Shown here: positions 1-8,219 of the stretch, in pieces
Layout: each line of letters begins with the position of its first letter
Position numbering within the stretch: position 1 is the stretch's first letter
Assembly (NCBI RefSeq): GCF_039531105.1
Contig: NZ_BAAAPK010000001.1
Location: 186,001 to 250,000, forward strand
Length of the DNA: 64,000 bases
Direction of reading: 5' to 3'
Source: Microbacterium lacus
Lineage (GTDB): Bacteria > Actinomycetota > Actinomycetes > Actinomycetales > Microbacteriaceae
Notes under the pieces: generated by a model
Database searches by the model: none
What the model saw: only the letters and a program-made list of their open reading frames with translations
What the model was told of the DNA's origin: nothing
Program-made: the position numbers and the translations under genes

Positions 1-181
1 TCTCGTAGGCTCGACTCAACTCGCTCTGCAACCCCTGCAGCGCAGCAGCCATCCGCTGAAGGGAATGAGCAGCCTGCCGCTCGGCAATCAACTCAGCGCG
101 GCGCTGACGCACGACCATAACGATGCTCGTCGCCAGAACGAAAAGTACTGCGCCGATAAGCACGTACTCCAGTCCCGTCAT
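1..181 (-). CDS. Partial small membrane-anchored protein (runs off the left edge)
   Basis: Reading the minus strand from an ATG at 181 gives an open frame of 60 codons that is still open at base 1. It opens with a short polar stretch, then a clear transmembrane helix (about residues 6-22, LIGAVLFVLATSIVMVV), then a basic and Gln/Ala-rich helical segment likely to form a coiled coil. The ATG overlaps the stop of the gene before it in an ATGA junction, so the two are probably translationally coupled. The C-terminus lies outside the window. The family is not recognised. Confidence 0.55.
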   Translation of the reverse strand, partial: MTGLEYVLIGAVLFVLATSIVMVVRQRRAELIAERQAAHSLQRMAAALQGLQSELSRAYE

Positions 182-492
182 CGCTTTCCCTTCCCTATCG
201 CAAGAAGCGCATCGAGCTTGCCACTATTCTCGTCCGTTTTCGTGCGCACGTGGGCCACGTCTTCTCGGACCATCGCCAGCGTGGATTCCAGGACACTGGC
301 TACGGTAGCTGTTGACGACTTAGCAATCTCAGCAGTCGTGTTGTCCTGTGGGAATATTTTGCGGGCGAGCCCGGGGCCGAACGCCACTACGGCAGCCGTG
401 AGCAGCGACAGGAGAGCTGCCCAGAACTCTCCGCCCCACATATCCGCCTGCTCCGCGACGGCGTTTGTGGACTCACTCAGTAGGAAGTCCAT
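178..492 (-). CDS. Small single-span membrane protein, holin-like layout
   Basis: This 104-residue protein has a polar N-terminus, one hydrophobic segment (about residues 23-45) and a long amphipathic C-terminal helix rich in Thr, Glu and Lys. The layout recalls small phage or plasmid membrane proteins, but no family motif is recognised. It overlaps the 3' end of the upstream gene by 20 bases and the start of the downstream partial gene by four, which places it in the middle of a three-gene minus-strand operon. No function is assigned. Confidence 0.55.
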   Translation of the reverse strand: MDFLLSESTNAVAEQADMWGGEFWAALLSLLTAAVVAFGPGLARKIFPQDNTTAEIAKSSTATVASVLESTLAMVREDVAHVRTKTDENSGKLDALLAIGKGKR

Positions 493-1093
493 GGCCCCAC
501 CCCGGAATACTCATGTCGGCCGACGCCGCGACCAGCCTCCCGGCGCGCGCCCGAACCGCTGCCAATGCCCGTTCCAGTGGCTCAAGTTCTGCAAGATTCA
601 GTTGGAACACGACGGCACTGACACCACCAGAAACCGGTGAATCAAACTCCATTCGGACCGTAACAAATGGCGTCGCAACCACGGTGTCATCTGCCGCATC
701 CGTCACGCGTAGATCAAGTGCGAGACGGTGACTCGTCAGAATGGGGAGGTAGCCGTCGCGCTCTTCGATGCCCTTGATTCGAGTCGTATCGTCCGGGCCT
801 GGGTTTATGGCCGCAATCAGTCGAACTATTCGTGCATCCTCGTCGGGGAACGCTGCCCGGAGCTCAGCTTCTACGCCGTCAATGCCGTCTCGAACCGCGG
901 CTTCGTACAAAATGCCAAGCGCGCGCTTTCCGACTTGATCGCTGGACTGAACGGGCTCGTTACTGAACGTGGCTGTCAGCTCGGCCATCGCACCATCGCG
1001 GAAGGCAGCAAACTGCTCATCGCTCAGGTCGAGAAGCTCCCGGACCGTATTGCGGAACGACTCAACCTTGAACAACGGCGCAAGGCGCGTCAT
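473..1093 (-). CDS. Hypothetical protein, first gene of the left-edge operon
   Basis: This 206-residue soluble protein has no signal peptide or membrane segment. The N-terminal half is helical and acidic; the C-terminal half (about residues 115-190) looks beta-rich with a closing Leu/Glu/Arg helix. I do not recognise a family. It is followed at once by two small membrane-anchored proteins with overlapping reading frames, so the three may form one membrane-associated unit. The start is the first ATG of the frame, and the likely promoter lies in the 314-base gap upstream. Confidence 0.5.
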   Translation of the reverse strand: MTRLAPLFKVESFRNTVRELLDLSDEQFAAFRDGAMAELTATFSNEPVQSSDQVGKRALGILYEAAVRDGIDGVEAELRAAFPDEDARIVRLIAAINPGPDDTTRIKGIEERDGYLPILTSHRLALDLRVTDAADDTVVATPFVTVRMEFDSPVSGGVSAVVFQLNLAELEPLERALAAVRARAGRLVAASADMSIPGWGHGLPTE

Positions 1094-1407
1094 CTCATGC
1101 CCCCATCACCTTCGCGACGATACACGATACGCGTGAAGCCTCCGGGCCCGCGCCAGTTCGCGACCGAGCAGAGCTGATTCACGCGGCGAATGTAGTCAGC
1201 CTCATCGACATCTGACCGACTGAAGTGACTTTACCCGCCTTGAGACGTCGAGAGCCGAGCGGACTGCCCTTCGCCAGCGCTTCGTCCAAGCGCCCCGTCC
1301 GTTCCAGGATCGCCTTGGCGTCACGAACGCACGAAGCCCTCCGAGTGGCGCCCGACTCCCCCGACTGGAGAGAGTCGCCTGTCCGCGGTCGGCTCTACTC
1401 TCTTGGG
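1094..1407. other. Intergenic region between divergent genes
   Basis: This stretch separates the minus-strand operon starting at 1093 from the plus-strand gene starting near 1408. An upstream extension of the plus-strand frame exists from 1225, but its Arg- and Ser-rich translation and poor start context argue against coding. I see no RNA gene or repeat here; it presumably holds two divergent promoters that I cannot place. Confidence 0.3.
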
Positions 1408-2319
1408 GTGACCGACGACCGAGGCAACTACGGCTTTCGCTCCGAATCGGTCGAGGATCCCCAGGAGCTACGGAAAATCGCCGACTTCCGGCGGCGCATC
1501 CGACAGATTCCCCTGCTGCTCGAGTCGTGGCAGAAGTTGAGTGACAGCGAGCGGCTAGCGGACTCTCAACTGGCACTGGATGACGAGTTCACGGCGTGGC
1601 GCCACTTGTCGTCGGGTGTGAACTACTCACTGAACTTCGCGTCCGACAACCTACGGATGCTCCACCAGATCCACCGTGAGGACGCCGCGGATCCGCTCCC
1701 GTTCGTCGCAAGCTACCCACTTGCGAGATCCGCGCTCGAGGCCGGCGCCCTCGCTCACTGGGTGCTTGCTCCGGACGATCCGCGAGAGCGCGTGGCACGT
1801 CATCTGCGGAACGCCGCGAGGGAGCTTTTCGAGGAGACCTCGCTGCGGAACTACGCGTTCGAATTGGCGGACGAAGCGCCGGACCTGATTGGAATCTCAC
1901 GCTCCAAGCTCAGCGAGCAGCGTCGACAGCTGACCGCATGGAGAAAGAAGCACAGCGGACAAATTGCGGAGTGCGCCAGCCGAATCGGGATCACCTCTCC
2001 GGTCGGTGGGCGGCGAGTAGGGTTTGCAGATATCGTCGGCGACGCGACAGAGGCCGCAGGACTTGCCCGATGGCACGGGGTGCTCGTCTGGATGCAGATC
2101 AGCGGACTCACTCACCCATCTTTGATGCGCGCTGTGAGCACTCTCGCAATGACGGAGGAGCGAGACAACAGCGACGGCACGGTGAATGTGCTGATGACCA
2201 GCACGACCGACACCGTCTCCTCAGCTGTCATCGCCGCTGTCATCCAGTTCCGCCAGGCGCTCACCGTCCTCAGGACCCGGAAGCAAACAAGCGGAGATCG
2301 AGCCGACTACCGGCGCTAG
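1408..2319 (+). CDS. Hypothetical helical protein
   Basis: The open frame begins at 1225, but coding character starts around the GTG at 1408 (VTDDRGNYGFRSE), giving 303 residues. The protein is mostly helical and soluble, with conserved-looking aromatic and Arg positions such as PLARSALEAGALAHWVL and GLTHPSLMRAV. The layout resembles actinobacterial proteins of unknown function with a DUF5677-like all-helical core, but that resemblance is only general. It stands alone, with no operon partner. The function is unknown. Confidence 0.5.
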   Translation: MTDDRGNYGFRSESVEDPQELRKIADFRRRIRQIPLLLESWQKLSDSERLADSQLALDDEFTAWRHLSSGVNYSLNFASDNLRMLHQIHREDAADPLPFVASYPLARSALEAGALAHWVLAPDDPRERVARHLRNAARELFEETSLRNYAFELADEAPDLIGISRSKLSEQRRQLTAWRKKHSGQIAECASRIGITSPVGGRRVGFADIVGDATEAAGLARWHGVLVWMQISGLTHPSLMRAVSTLAMTEERDNSDGTVNVLMTSTTDTVSSAVIAAVIQFRQALTVLRTRKQTSGDRADYRR

Positions 2320-2438
2320 TCGGAATCGATCGGCTGACGCGGAGGTGAGCGTCCGTCACGTACAGGCTATGAGTCGCGCCCGCGACGTGCCGTGAGCGTG
2401 CAATGCACGCATAGGGATCCGCATGCGGGAACGGATGG

Positions 2439-3416
2439 CTACCTTTCGCAGACCCAGCCGTCGTTGTCGCGATCCTGATACCAGTTGTATTCAGGGTCCA
2501 CCCCGGCCTGGTAGTCGCCGTAGCCGTTGTCGTTGGCCTCGCCGCAGGTGCGGAACTGCGGGTCAGTAGCTGGTGCGGCCGGTTCGACGAACGGCACCGG
2601 TTCGGCGGGCGCGGGCTCGGCCGGCGCGGGGTCCGGCTCCGGCGCGGGCTGAGCGGGCATCTCGTGCACACCATCCAGGCCGATGTACTCCGACTGGAGA
2701 GGGTGGGTGCCGTAGCCGTCGCGGCCGTCATATCGGGCGATCGCCCGCCCTGTGCTGAGCATGTGGGAACCGGCGTCCTGACCGCCGACTCTGACGTACC
2801 GAAGCAGCCGGCCGTACTGGTCGGTGTCGTCGCGGCCATCGACGGACACGAGCGTGATTGGCCCGGTTGCGAGGAAGGCGGCGAGTTCCGCGGATGCTTC
2901 TGCGTATCCCCATGCTCCTTCCTCAGGCGAGTCGATTCCGATGAGGCGCACGGTGCCTCCGCTGGTGTCGATGGTGTCGCCGTCGACCACTGCGACGAGG
3001 GTCACCGCAACGTCCGTCGGTGTGGGCGTCGGGGTGGGCGTGGCTGAGGCGGAGGTCGTCGGGATGGAGACGAACTCTCTGGCCTCGGTCTCCGGGGACC
3101 GCGTGAGCACGACGTTCGCGAGGCTACCTGTCATCAGGAATCCCACGGCGGCGACCGCGGTCACCCAGGTCGCGACCTTGCGGCTTCGTAACCGCAGCCA
3201 GGTCGGCTTGTTGCGCACAAGGCCGACGATCCCCGTGATGAGCACGACAAGGAATAAGACAGCAAAGATCGGCGACAGGAGCACAGCGAAGCCGAAGACA
3301 ACTGCTGCAATGACGATCCACGCCCACGTGGGTAGACGTCGCTTCGCCGGTCGAGGCCCGCCTGCGGGCGGAGGCGTGAGTCCGTCAAGTGGCGCGGTCG
3401 ACTTCGGCATGCTCAT
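2439..3416 (-). CDS. Membrane-anchored thermonuclease-like protein with Excalibur domain
   Basis: This 325-residue protein has three parts. Residues 1-115 carry two or three hydrophobic segments (WAWIVIAAVVFGFAVLL and a second pair near 90-105). A Thr/Pro linker follows, then a staphylococcal nuclease-like domain (about 135-235) with VVDGDTIDT, VRLIGIDSPEEG and DQYGRLLRYV. After a Pro/Ala/Glu linker the C-terminus is an Excalibur calcium-binding motif ending DRDNDGWVCER. The domain order is common in Gram-positive surface nucleases and predicts an extracellular nuclease held at the membrane. Substrate and calcium dependence are inferred from the family. Confidence 0.85.
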   Translation of the reverse strand: MSMPKSTAPLDGLTPPPAGGPRPAKRRLPTWAWIVIAAVVFGFAVLLSPIFAVLFLVVLITGIVGLVRNKPTWLRLRSRKVATWVTAVAAVGFLMTGSLANVVLTRSPETEAREFVSIPTTSASATPTPTPTPTDVAVTLVAVVDGDTIDTSGGTVRLIGIDSPEEGAWGYAEASAELAAFLATGPITLVSVDGRDDTDQYGRLLRYVRVGGQDAGSHMLSTGRAIARYDGRDGYGTHPLQSEYIGLDGVHEMPAQPAPEPDPAPAEPAPAEPVPFVEPAAPATDPQFRTCGEANDNGYGDYQAGVDPEYNWYQDRDNDGWVCER

Positions 3417-3964
3417 CCCCCAAGATGCTGGGGACGGTGTTCCCCGATTGAGTAGACCCTACCTGTATCGGACTGCGCCGCCGAGTCGTCCTCAGGCAAG
3501 CCAATCAACGCGTCACAACAGCCACAGTGGGATACGTCGACCGCACCCGCATCATCGCCACCACCAAATACAACACGCCCGCAAGAAGGCGAGGGGCCGT
3601 TCCAGCCTGCTTCATCTCCGACTTGGAACGATCAGCGACTGCCAACCGCGTGCCCGGCGCCCAGCCGCGTGCAGTCTGAGAAACTCTCAGTTGGCCACGC
3701 CTATCGCGTCGTGATCCTGGCTCCGGCTGCGCGCCGAAGCTGGGGCAATAGCGAACGCATGCCTGCGGCGAGCTCCACTTCATGTTTTATCGCAACGACT
3801 TACTGGACTGATGTTTCGGCGCACCCGACCCACCGGGAACAGAGCGGCGACCGCACCGCCGTCTGAGCGGTTCCGGCCACAAAGCGGTGACGAATGGCGG
3901 TTGATCATGGCTCGGCGCCCAAGCACGCTGGGGATGACACACGCTGTGGCCCTTGGAGGAACAC
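3417..3964. other. Long intergenic region
   Basis: About 550 bases separate the divergent SNase and hydrolase genes. One minus-strand frame (3505-3783) contains a short hydrophobic patch near its end but has no ribosome binding site and otherwise poor composition, so I do not call it. The 3' end holds a clear GGAGGA ribosome binding site at 3955-3960 for the hydrolase. No RNA gene or strong hairpin was seen. Confidence 0.3.
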
Positions 3965-4930
3965 ATGACAACGACTATCCCCGCTCCCCCGTTCGACGCC
4001 GAATTGGGCGCGGCCCTCTCAATCGCGAACTTCCCCGCAACCCAGACCGTCGAGATGATCCCGATATTGCGTCAGGGCTTCCCGGGGATGAAGCCCGTGG
4101 ATGAGCTCTTGGACGAATACGGCGTTGACCGGCGCGACCTGACGATCTCTGGGCATGGCGGCGCTGATATCGATATAAGCATTCTCACGCCGCGCAATCA
4201 CGAGCATGCCGGCCCGGGCATTTACTACATTCATGGCGGCGGAATGGTTTCGGGTGACCGGTTCGCGGGCATCCACTTTTGCCTGCCTTGGGCGGTCGAG
4301 CATGACGCAGTCGTCGTGACCGTCGAGTACCGTCTAGCGCCCGAGCATCCGGACCCGATCCCGGTTGAAGATTGCTTCGCCGGCCTGCAGTGGTTGGTCG
4401 AACATGCCGATGAGGTCGGCGTCGACCACGACAGGCTGCTGGTCTTCGGCGGCAGCGCTGGGGGCGGGCTCGCCGCCGGAACGACGCTGTTGGCCCGGGA
4501 TCGAGGGATCGGCGGCACCCTGATCGGGCAGGTGCTCATGTGCCCGATGATCGACGACCGCGACACCACGACGTCGAGCAAACAGATTGACGGGATCGGC
4601 GTCTGGGATCGTGGATCGAACGTCATGGGTTGGACCGCGCTGCTCGGCGACCGCCGCGCCGGCGATGACGTTTCGATCTATGCCGCGCCCGCACGCGCTG
4701 CCGATCTCTCGGGCCTGCCGCCGACCTTCATCGACGCGGGCTCCGCCGAAGTGTTCCGTGACGAGGCCGTCGACTACGCATCGCGCATTTGGGCCGCCGG
4801 TGGTTCCGCGGAGTTGCATATCTGGTCAGGCGGATTCCACGGCTTCGAGGGCTTCGCACCGCACGCAGCCCTGTCGATCGCATCCGCGGCCGCCCGCGAC
4901 AGCTGGGTTGCCCGCCTACTGGGCGTCTGA
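3965..4930 (+). CDS. Alpha/beta hydrolase, hormone-sensitive-lipase (HSL) type, copy 1
   Basis: This 321-residue esterase has the HSL oxyanion signature HGGGMVSGDRF, the nucleophile elbow FGGSAGGGLAAG (Ser of GxSxG), an acid residue near DAGSAEVFRDE and the catalytic His in GGFHGFEGF. Start 3965 is chosen because GGAGGA lies four bases upstream; a TTG at 3953 is in frame but overlaps that site. It is strongly similar along its length to the gene at 49147, sharing for instance VWDRGSN, LLGDRR and VSIYAAPARA. It converges on a PucR-like regulator that is also duplicated. The substrate is unknown; an ester of a carbohydrate or aromatic compound is plausible. Confidence 0.88.
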   Translation: MTTTIPAPPFDAELGAALSIANFPATQTVEMIPILRQGFPGMKPVDELLDEYGVDRRDLTISGHGGADIDISILTPRNHEHAGPGIYYIHGGGMVSGDRFAGIHFCLPWAVEHDAVVVTVEYRLAPEHPDPIPVEDCFAGLQWLVEHADEVGVDHDRLLVFGGSAGGGLAAGTTLLARDRGIGGTLIGQVLMCPMIDDRDTTTSSKQIDGIGVWDRGSNVMGWTALLGDRRAGDDVSIYAAPARAADLSGLPPTFIDAGSAEVFRDEAVDYASRIWAAGGSAELHIWSGGFHGFEGFAPHAALSIASAAARDSWVARLLGV

Positions 4931-4994
4931 CGAGACCGATCCGCCCGGCTCGCTGGAGGGCAGGCTTAGCGCGAAGCCGTCCGCACGACAAATA

Positions 4995-5032
4995 CGGCAC
5001 CGCCCGACAGAATTCGCTGTGGGGCGGTGCCG
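4995..5032. terminator. Bidirectional terminator between convergent hydrolase and regulator
   Basis: An 11-base perfect inverted repeat, CGGCACCGCCC at 4995-5005 and GGGCGGTGCCG at 5022-5032, lies in the gap between the convergent genes ending at 4930 and 5049. Its loop contains a second small pairing (ACAG/CTGT). It probably stops transcription from both sides. Confidence 0.65.
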
Positions 5033-5048
5033 CGTCAGCCGGGACCGG

Positions 5049-6032
5049 TCATCCCGCCCCGGTGCCCCGCAGCCGGAGCACGAGGCGGGCAAGCTCGTAG
5101 CGCGTTCGCCCAATTGGCGAACGCGGGTCATACCCGAGCTGCGACTCGAACGCCTGCTGACGCGCTTGCATCGTCGAGTGGTGCATGTGCAGCGAGGCGG
5201 CTGCAGCGCGCACGCTCTCCGAACCGACCAGCGCGTGCAGGACGTCGCGTTGGCGATCGTCAAGCTGCGCCAGGGCCGTGACATCGGGAGGCGGCGGACT
5301 AGCTTCAAGCAGCTCCGCCGCGGCGGTGAGGAGGATGCCTAGGGACTCCGCATCCACAACAGGAGTGTCGTCATCCGTGAGCCGAAACGCGAGCTCAGCC
5401 GTGCGAAGCGAGGTAGGGAGTTGGTCCGCGCGAACGCGAACGCCGACGCCGCAGCGCGATACTTCCACCGTCTCCCTGTCTCGAGCGACGAAAACGCTCA
5501 GAACGCCGGCCGAGGTGAGGGTAGTGGTGGAGATCGGCAACTTGTCAGTGACGCCCGCCGGCGTCAGCAAGACCCTCACCATCGTCCCGGGTGCGAGGCC
5601 TACACGTCCCAGCGCCGACTCACGCTCCTGCGCGCTCCTCGTCGGGTCGATCGCGACGTCCACAGACGATCGTGTAGGCGAATCACGCCGCGAGGCGGTC
5701 ACCGCGGCGACCGCGAATCGCTCCAAGAGCATTGCGTCGTTGGGCCGCGCCTCACCAACGCGCTCGATCCACACCTGGACCTCCATCGACTCGATAGCCT
5801 GGTTGCCCTGCACAGCCGGATCCGCGTGGAGCCGACGCCCGTCCGGAGTGAATCGCGCGAAGCGGCGCGGCGTGCGCGCTCCCGCCGGCACTCCTGCCAT
5901 CGCCGCGGCTGCGCGCACGATCGCCTCGACCCCGAGTCCAGCAGCCATTAGCGCATCGAAGTACGTGACCACCCGAAGTGTCTCCGTCGCCTCCGGATCA
6001 AGTTCCGTCAGCCTTCCGATCAATTCCTGCAT
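5049..6032 (-). CDS. PucR-like transcriptional regulator, copy 1
   Basis: This 327-residue protein ends in a PucR-type helix-turn-helix: residues near the C-terminus read LHMHHSTMQAR, followed by LGYDPRSPIGRTRYELA, as in the CdaR/PucR C-terminal domain. The N-terminus (MQELIGRLTELD, then EATETLRVVTYFDAL) matches the regulator at 50185 almost residue for residue, which also fixes the start at the ATG at 6032 rather than a TTG at 6095. The middle is probably a ligand-sensing domain. It converges on an HSL-type hydrolase, as its paralogue follows one, so it most likely controls that hydrolase. Confidence 0.75.
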   Translation of the reverse strand: MQELIGRLTELDPEATETLRVVTYFDALMAAGLGVEAIVRAAAAMAGVPAGARTPRRFARFTPDGRRLHADPAVQGNQAIESMEVQVWIERVGEARPNDAMLLERFAVAAVTASRRDSPTRSSVDVAIDPTRSAQERESALGRVGLAPGTMVRVLLTPAGVTDKLPISTTTLTSAGVLSVFVARDRETVEVSRCGVGVRVRADQLPTSLRTAELAFRLTDDDTPVVDAESLGILLTAAAELLEASPPPPDVTALAQLDDRQRDVLHALVGSESVRAAAASLHMHHSTMQARQQAFESQLGYDPRSPIGRTRYELARLVLRLRGTGAG

Positions 6033-6091
6033 GTCCGCACCGTTGCGTCTTGTCGATGGTTCAGTCGGCGGACGACGCGGCGTCGACTCTG

Positions 6092-6265
6092 TCAAATTCG
6101 ACGCGCGTCATCTGAGTGGGGCTCCGCTTGTCCATTCGCGGCCTGCAGATTAACGGGCTTCGCCAAGTAGTTTGCGACATCCCTACCAATAATGCGCCGC
6201 ATCAACCTATCTGCGAACGACACCATCGAAAGCGCATCAAAAGCGGCCTGCTGTTCTTGCGCCAT
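6092..6265 (-). CDS. Possible small protein upstream of the PucR-like regulator
   Basis: A 57-codon minus-strand frame from the ATG at 6265 ends in a TGA that overlaps the alternative TTG start of the regulator at 6095. Its translation (ALSMVSFADRLMRRIIGRD) looks like a short amphipathic helix rather than random high-GC noise. There is no clear ribosome binding site. It may be a leader peptide, a remnant or chance. Confidence 0.22.
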   Translation of the reverse strand: MAQEQQAAFDALSMVSFADRLMRRIIGRDVANYLAKPVNLQAANGQAEPHSDDARRI

Positions 6266-6614
6266 GGACACGAGCGCCAATGCAGTTTGTGCGCTGGAGG
6301 ATCCCTCAGCGGGCAACGGTCGCGAGATTGTCAACAATCGTCTCGCACTAGGAGGAGTCGTCGACCGGATCGTTGAGGTCCGGGCTGAGGTAGGTGAGCG
6401 GGCAGCTTCATCAGGCGGAGCTTGTGGGAATCGCGGCGTTGCAGTCCTTTGAGCCACGGGTGATCCGGCTGTCAGTTTTCGCAGTCGCCCGCACGACTGT
6501 CCAAGGTCCCCTGCGCTCTTTCCGGGCTGCCCACGAGCAGGCCCCTTACTGAATGGTTCTCGGCTTGACGTGACTATCGTGAGCCAGACGGGCTTGGTTG
6601 TCTGGACGGAACGC

Positions 6615-7226
6615 TCAGGCGCGTTTTGAGCTTTGCGTGACGAGGAGGTTGAACATCGTTTCGAGTGTGCCTGTCATCTCGTCAGCACTTTGCGTTTCTG
6701 ATCGAAGGAAGAGCTGAAGCGCGAGGCCGTCGCGTAGAGCGATGAGGCCGGATGCGAGCTGGTCGGTGTCGATGCTGGCGACCAGGGTTCCTCGTTGCTG
6801 CATGTCGGTCAAGGTCACGCGGAGGTCCTGATGGATCCGTGTGTAAACCTCGTGGAAGAAGTCATGAGCAGGATGCTCGGGACGGATCGCCTCTGCGGCG
6901 AGTTGCGTGAACATGGCCGTTATCCCGGGGGCGGCCGCATTTGCCCGCACTACGGCGACGATCGCCTGGAAGGGCGAGCCGGACTCCCTCAGCACACGCT
7001 GGAACAGTTCCTGATCGGTCTCATCTCGTTGGCGTAGCAGCGCCATGAGGAGGTCTTCCTTGCTCCGGAAATGGTGGAGAAGCCCCTGTCGGGAGATCCC
7101 GCAGGCGTCGGCTATCTCCTGCAGCGTGACGCCATCGAAGCCTGCGCGACCGAAAGCGCGGGTCGCCTCGACCAAGATCTGCTTATGCCGAGCGCGTCCC
7201 GGAGCGTACCCGCTTCCCGTTGACAC
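6615..7226 (-). CDS. TetR-family repressor of the C-glycoside locus
   Basis: This 203-residue protein has an N-terminal TetR helix-turn-helix (QILVEATRAFGRAGF, VTLQEIADACGIS, LLHHFRSKEDLL) and a helical ligand-binding C-terminus. The open frame runs far upstream on the antisense of the next gene, but a GTG at 7226 preceded by TTAGGTGAGAG is the natural start. It is divergent from the SnoaL-like gene at 7320. A near-perfect 30-base palindrome in the gap is the obvious operator, so it should repress both itself and the locus to its right until a C-glycoside or aglycone binds. Confidence 0.85.
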   Translation of the reverse strand: MSTGSGYAPGRARHKQILVEATRAFGRAGFDGVTLQEIADACGISRQGLLHHFRSKEDLLMALLRQRDETDQELFQRVLRESGSPFQAIVAVVRANAAAPGITAMFTQLAAEAIRPEHPAHDFFHEVYTRIHQDLRVTLTDMQQRGTLVASIDTDQLASGLIALRDGLALQLFLRSETQSADEMTGTLETMFNLLVTQSSKRA

Positions 7227-7244
7227 GCTCTCACCTAACCACAA

Positions 7245-7274
7245 ACGAATACTTACGACAAAGTAGGTATTCGT
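7245..7274. promoter_or_regulatory. Palindromic operator between tetR and the SnoaL-like gene
   Basis: Two 12-base arms, ACGAATACTTAC at 7245-7256 and GTAGGTATTCGT at 7263-7274, are inverted copies with one mismatch around a 6-base spacer. The site sits centrally between the divergent starts at 7226 and 7320, as expected for a TetR operator overlapping both promoters. Confidence 0.7.
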
Positions 7275-7319
7275 GTTATCGTCGCCGCGTTGACAACCGC
7301 TATGCAAAGGAGCTTCACC

Positions 7320-8102
7320 GTGTCCGACACCACCACTGCGGCATCTCTCGAGGAGATCACCGCCGAACTCGCCCGTCTGCGTGATGAGGTCGGCGCTGCG
7401 CGCGCCCTCGCGCAGCGCGCGGAGGACCGCGGCCAGGTCGAGAACCTGTTCAACCGCTACATGTGGCTGCACAACGCGTTCGAGGACGAGCAGATCATCC
7501 CGCTGTGGGTGAAGGAGGGCACGGAGGGAATCCGCGCTCGCTACACCAACGCTGGCCAGTACACGACGTGGCAGAGCGTGACCGACTACCACCGCGGTCG
7601 TCCGCACCCGGAGGGCAAGCTGATCCTGCACGCGACCACGACCCCCGTGATCGAGGTCGCCGCCGACGGCGAGACCGCGAAGGGCGTGTGGATGATGGCC
7701 GGCACCGAGTCCGGGCTGACCGACCCGAAGGTCGCCGAGGCGTTCCCTGACATGTACTCGCCCGAAGAGGTGCTCGGCAAGAAGGTCTGGGCGCACTGGG
7801 TCTGGTGCAAGTACGCCATTGACTTCCTCAAGCAGGACGGGGAGTGGAAGTTCTGGAAGTTCCGCTGCTACGAGCTGGCCCGTGCGCCGTTCGAGGAGAA
7901 CTGGGTCAGCTTCGGTCTGAAGAACCAGGGCGCCTTCGACCTCGACCTGATGTACTTCGGCGACGACGGCAAGCCCGTCTTCATGCCGCCCGCCGACGAG
8001 CCCGCGCCCGACAAGAACCACCCCTACAGCCCCCAGACGGTGCAGAAGCTCGAGCCCGTCCCGCCGGTCGCCCACGACCGATTTACCGACACCTTCGCCT
8101 GA
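7320..8102 (+). CDS. SnoaL-like / NTF2-fold protein of the C-glycoside locus
   Basis: This 260-residue protein starts at a GTG at 7320 with AAAGGAG nine bases upstream. A short coiled coil (about residues 8-40, LEEITAELARLRDEV) precedes an NTF2/SnoaL-like domain recognisable from NLFNRYMWLHNAF, YTTWQSVTDYHRG, VAADGETAKGVWMM and the aromatic WKFWKFRCY. Such folds often bind or dehydrate small aromatic or sugar-derived molecules. It is the first gene to the right of the TetR operator, ahead of the deglycosidase fusion, so it may act on the oxidised sugar or the released aglycone. The exact reaction is unknown. Confidence 0.65.
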   Translation: MSDTTTAASLEEITAELARLRDEVGAARALAQRAEDRGQVENLFNRYMWLHNAFEDEQIIPLWVKEGTEGIRARYTNAGQYTTWQSVTDYHRGRPHPEGKLILHATTTPVIEVAADGETAKGVWMMAGTESGLTDPKVAEAFPDMYSPEEVLGKKVWAHWVWCKYAIDFLKQDGEWKFWKFRCYELARAPFEENWVSFGLKNQGAFDLDLMYFGDDGKPVFMPPADEPAPDKNHPYSPQTVQKLEPVPPVAHDRFTDTFA

Positions 8103-8156
8103 ACCACTCCCCGCGAAGTTCCCTGAGCTCCACCCAGACTGACCACGACTAACCAG

Positions 8157-8194
8157 TGGGGTGAGCATCAGCGCGATCGCTCATGCTCACCCCA
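8157..8194. terminator. Strong hairpin between the SnoaL-like gene and the CarB-CarC fusion
   Basis: TGGGGTGAGCAT at 8157-8168 and ATGCTCACCCCA at 8183-8194 form a perfect 12-base stem with a 14-base loop, followed by TTTACT. It lies inside the apparent operon, 26 bases before the ATG at 8220, so it may reduce rather than abolish read-through, or protect the upstream transcript. Confidence 0.55.
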
Positions 8195-8219
8195 TTTACT
8201 CATCGAAGGAATGACACTG

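Noticed and set aside
3505..3783. Minus-strand frame of 92 codons with a hydrophobic end
   Set aside because: It has no ribosome binding site, an otherwise random composition and no family likeness. The hydrophobic patch alone is too short to support a gene.
6615..8168. A single 517-codon minus-strand frame covering tetR and the opposite strand of the SnoaL-like gene
   Set aside because: Only its C-terminal 203 codons read as a TetR protein; the rest is the Val/Gly/Arg-rich antisense of a well-supported plus-strand gene, and a GTG with a good ribosome binding site lies at 7226.
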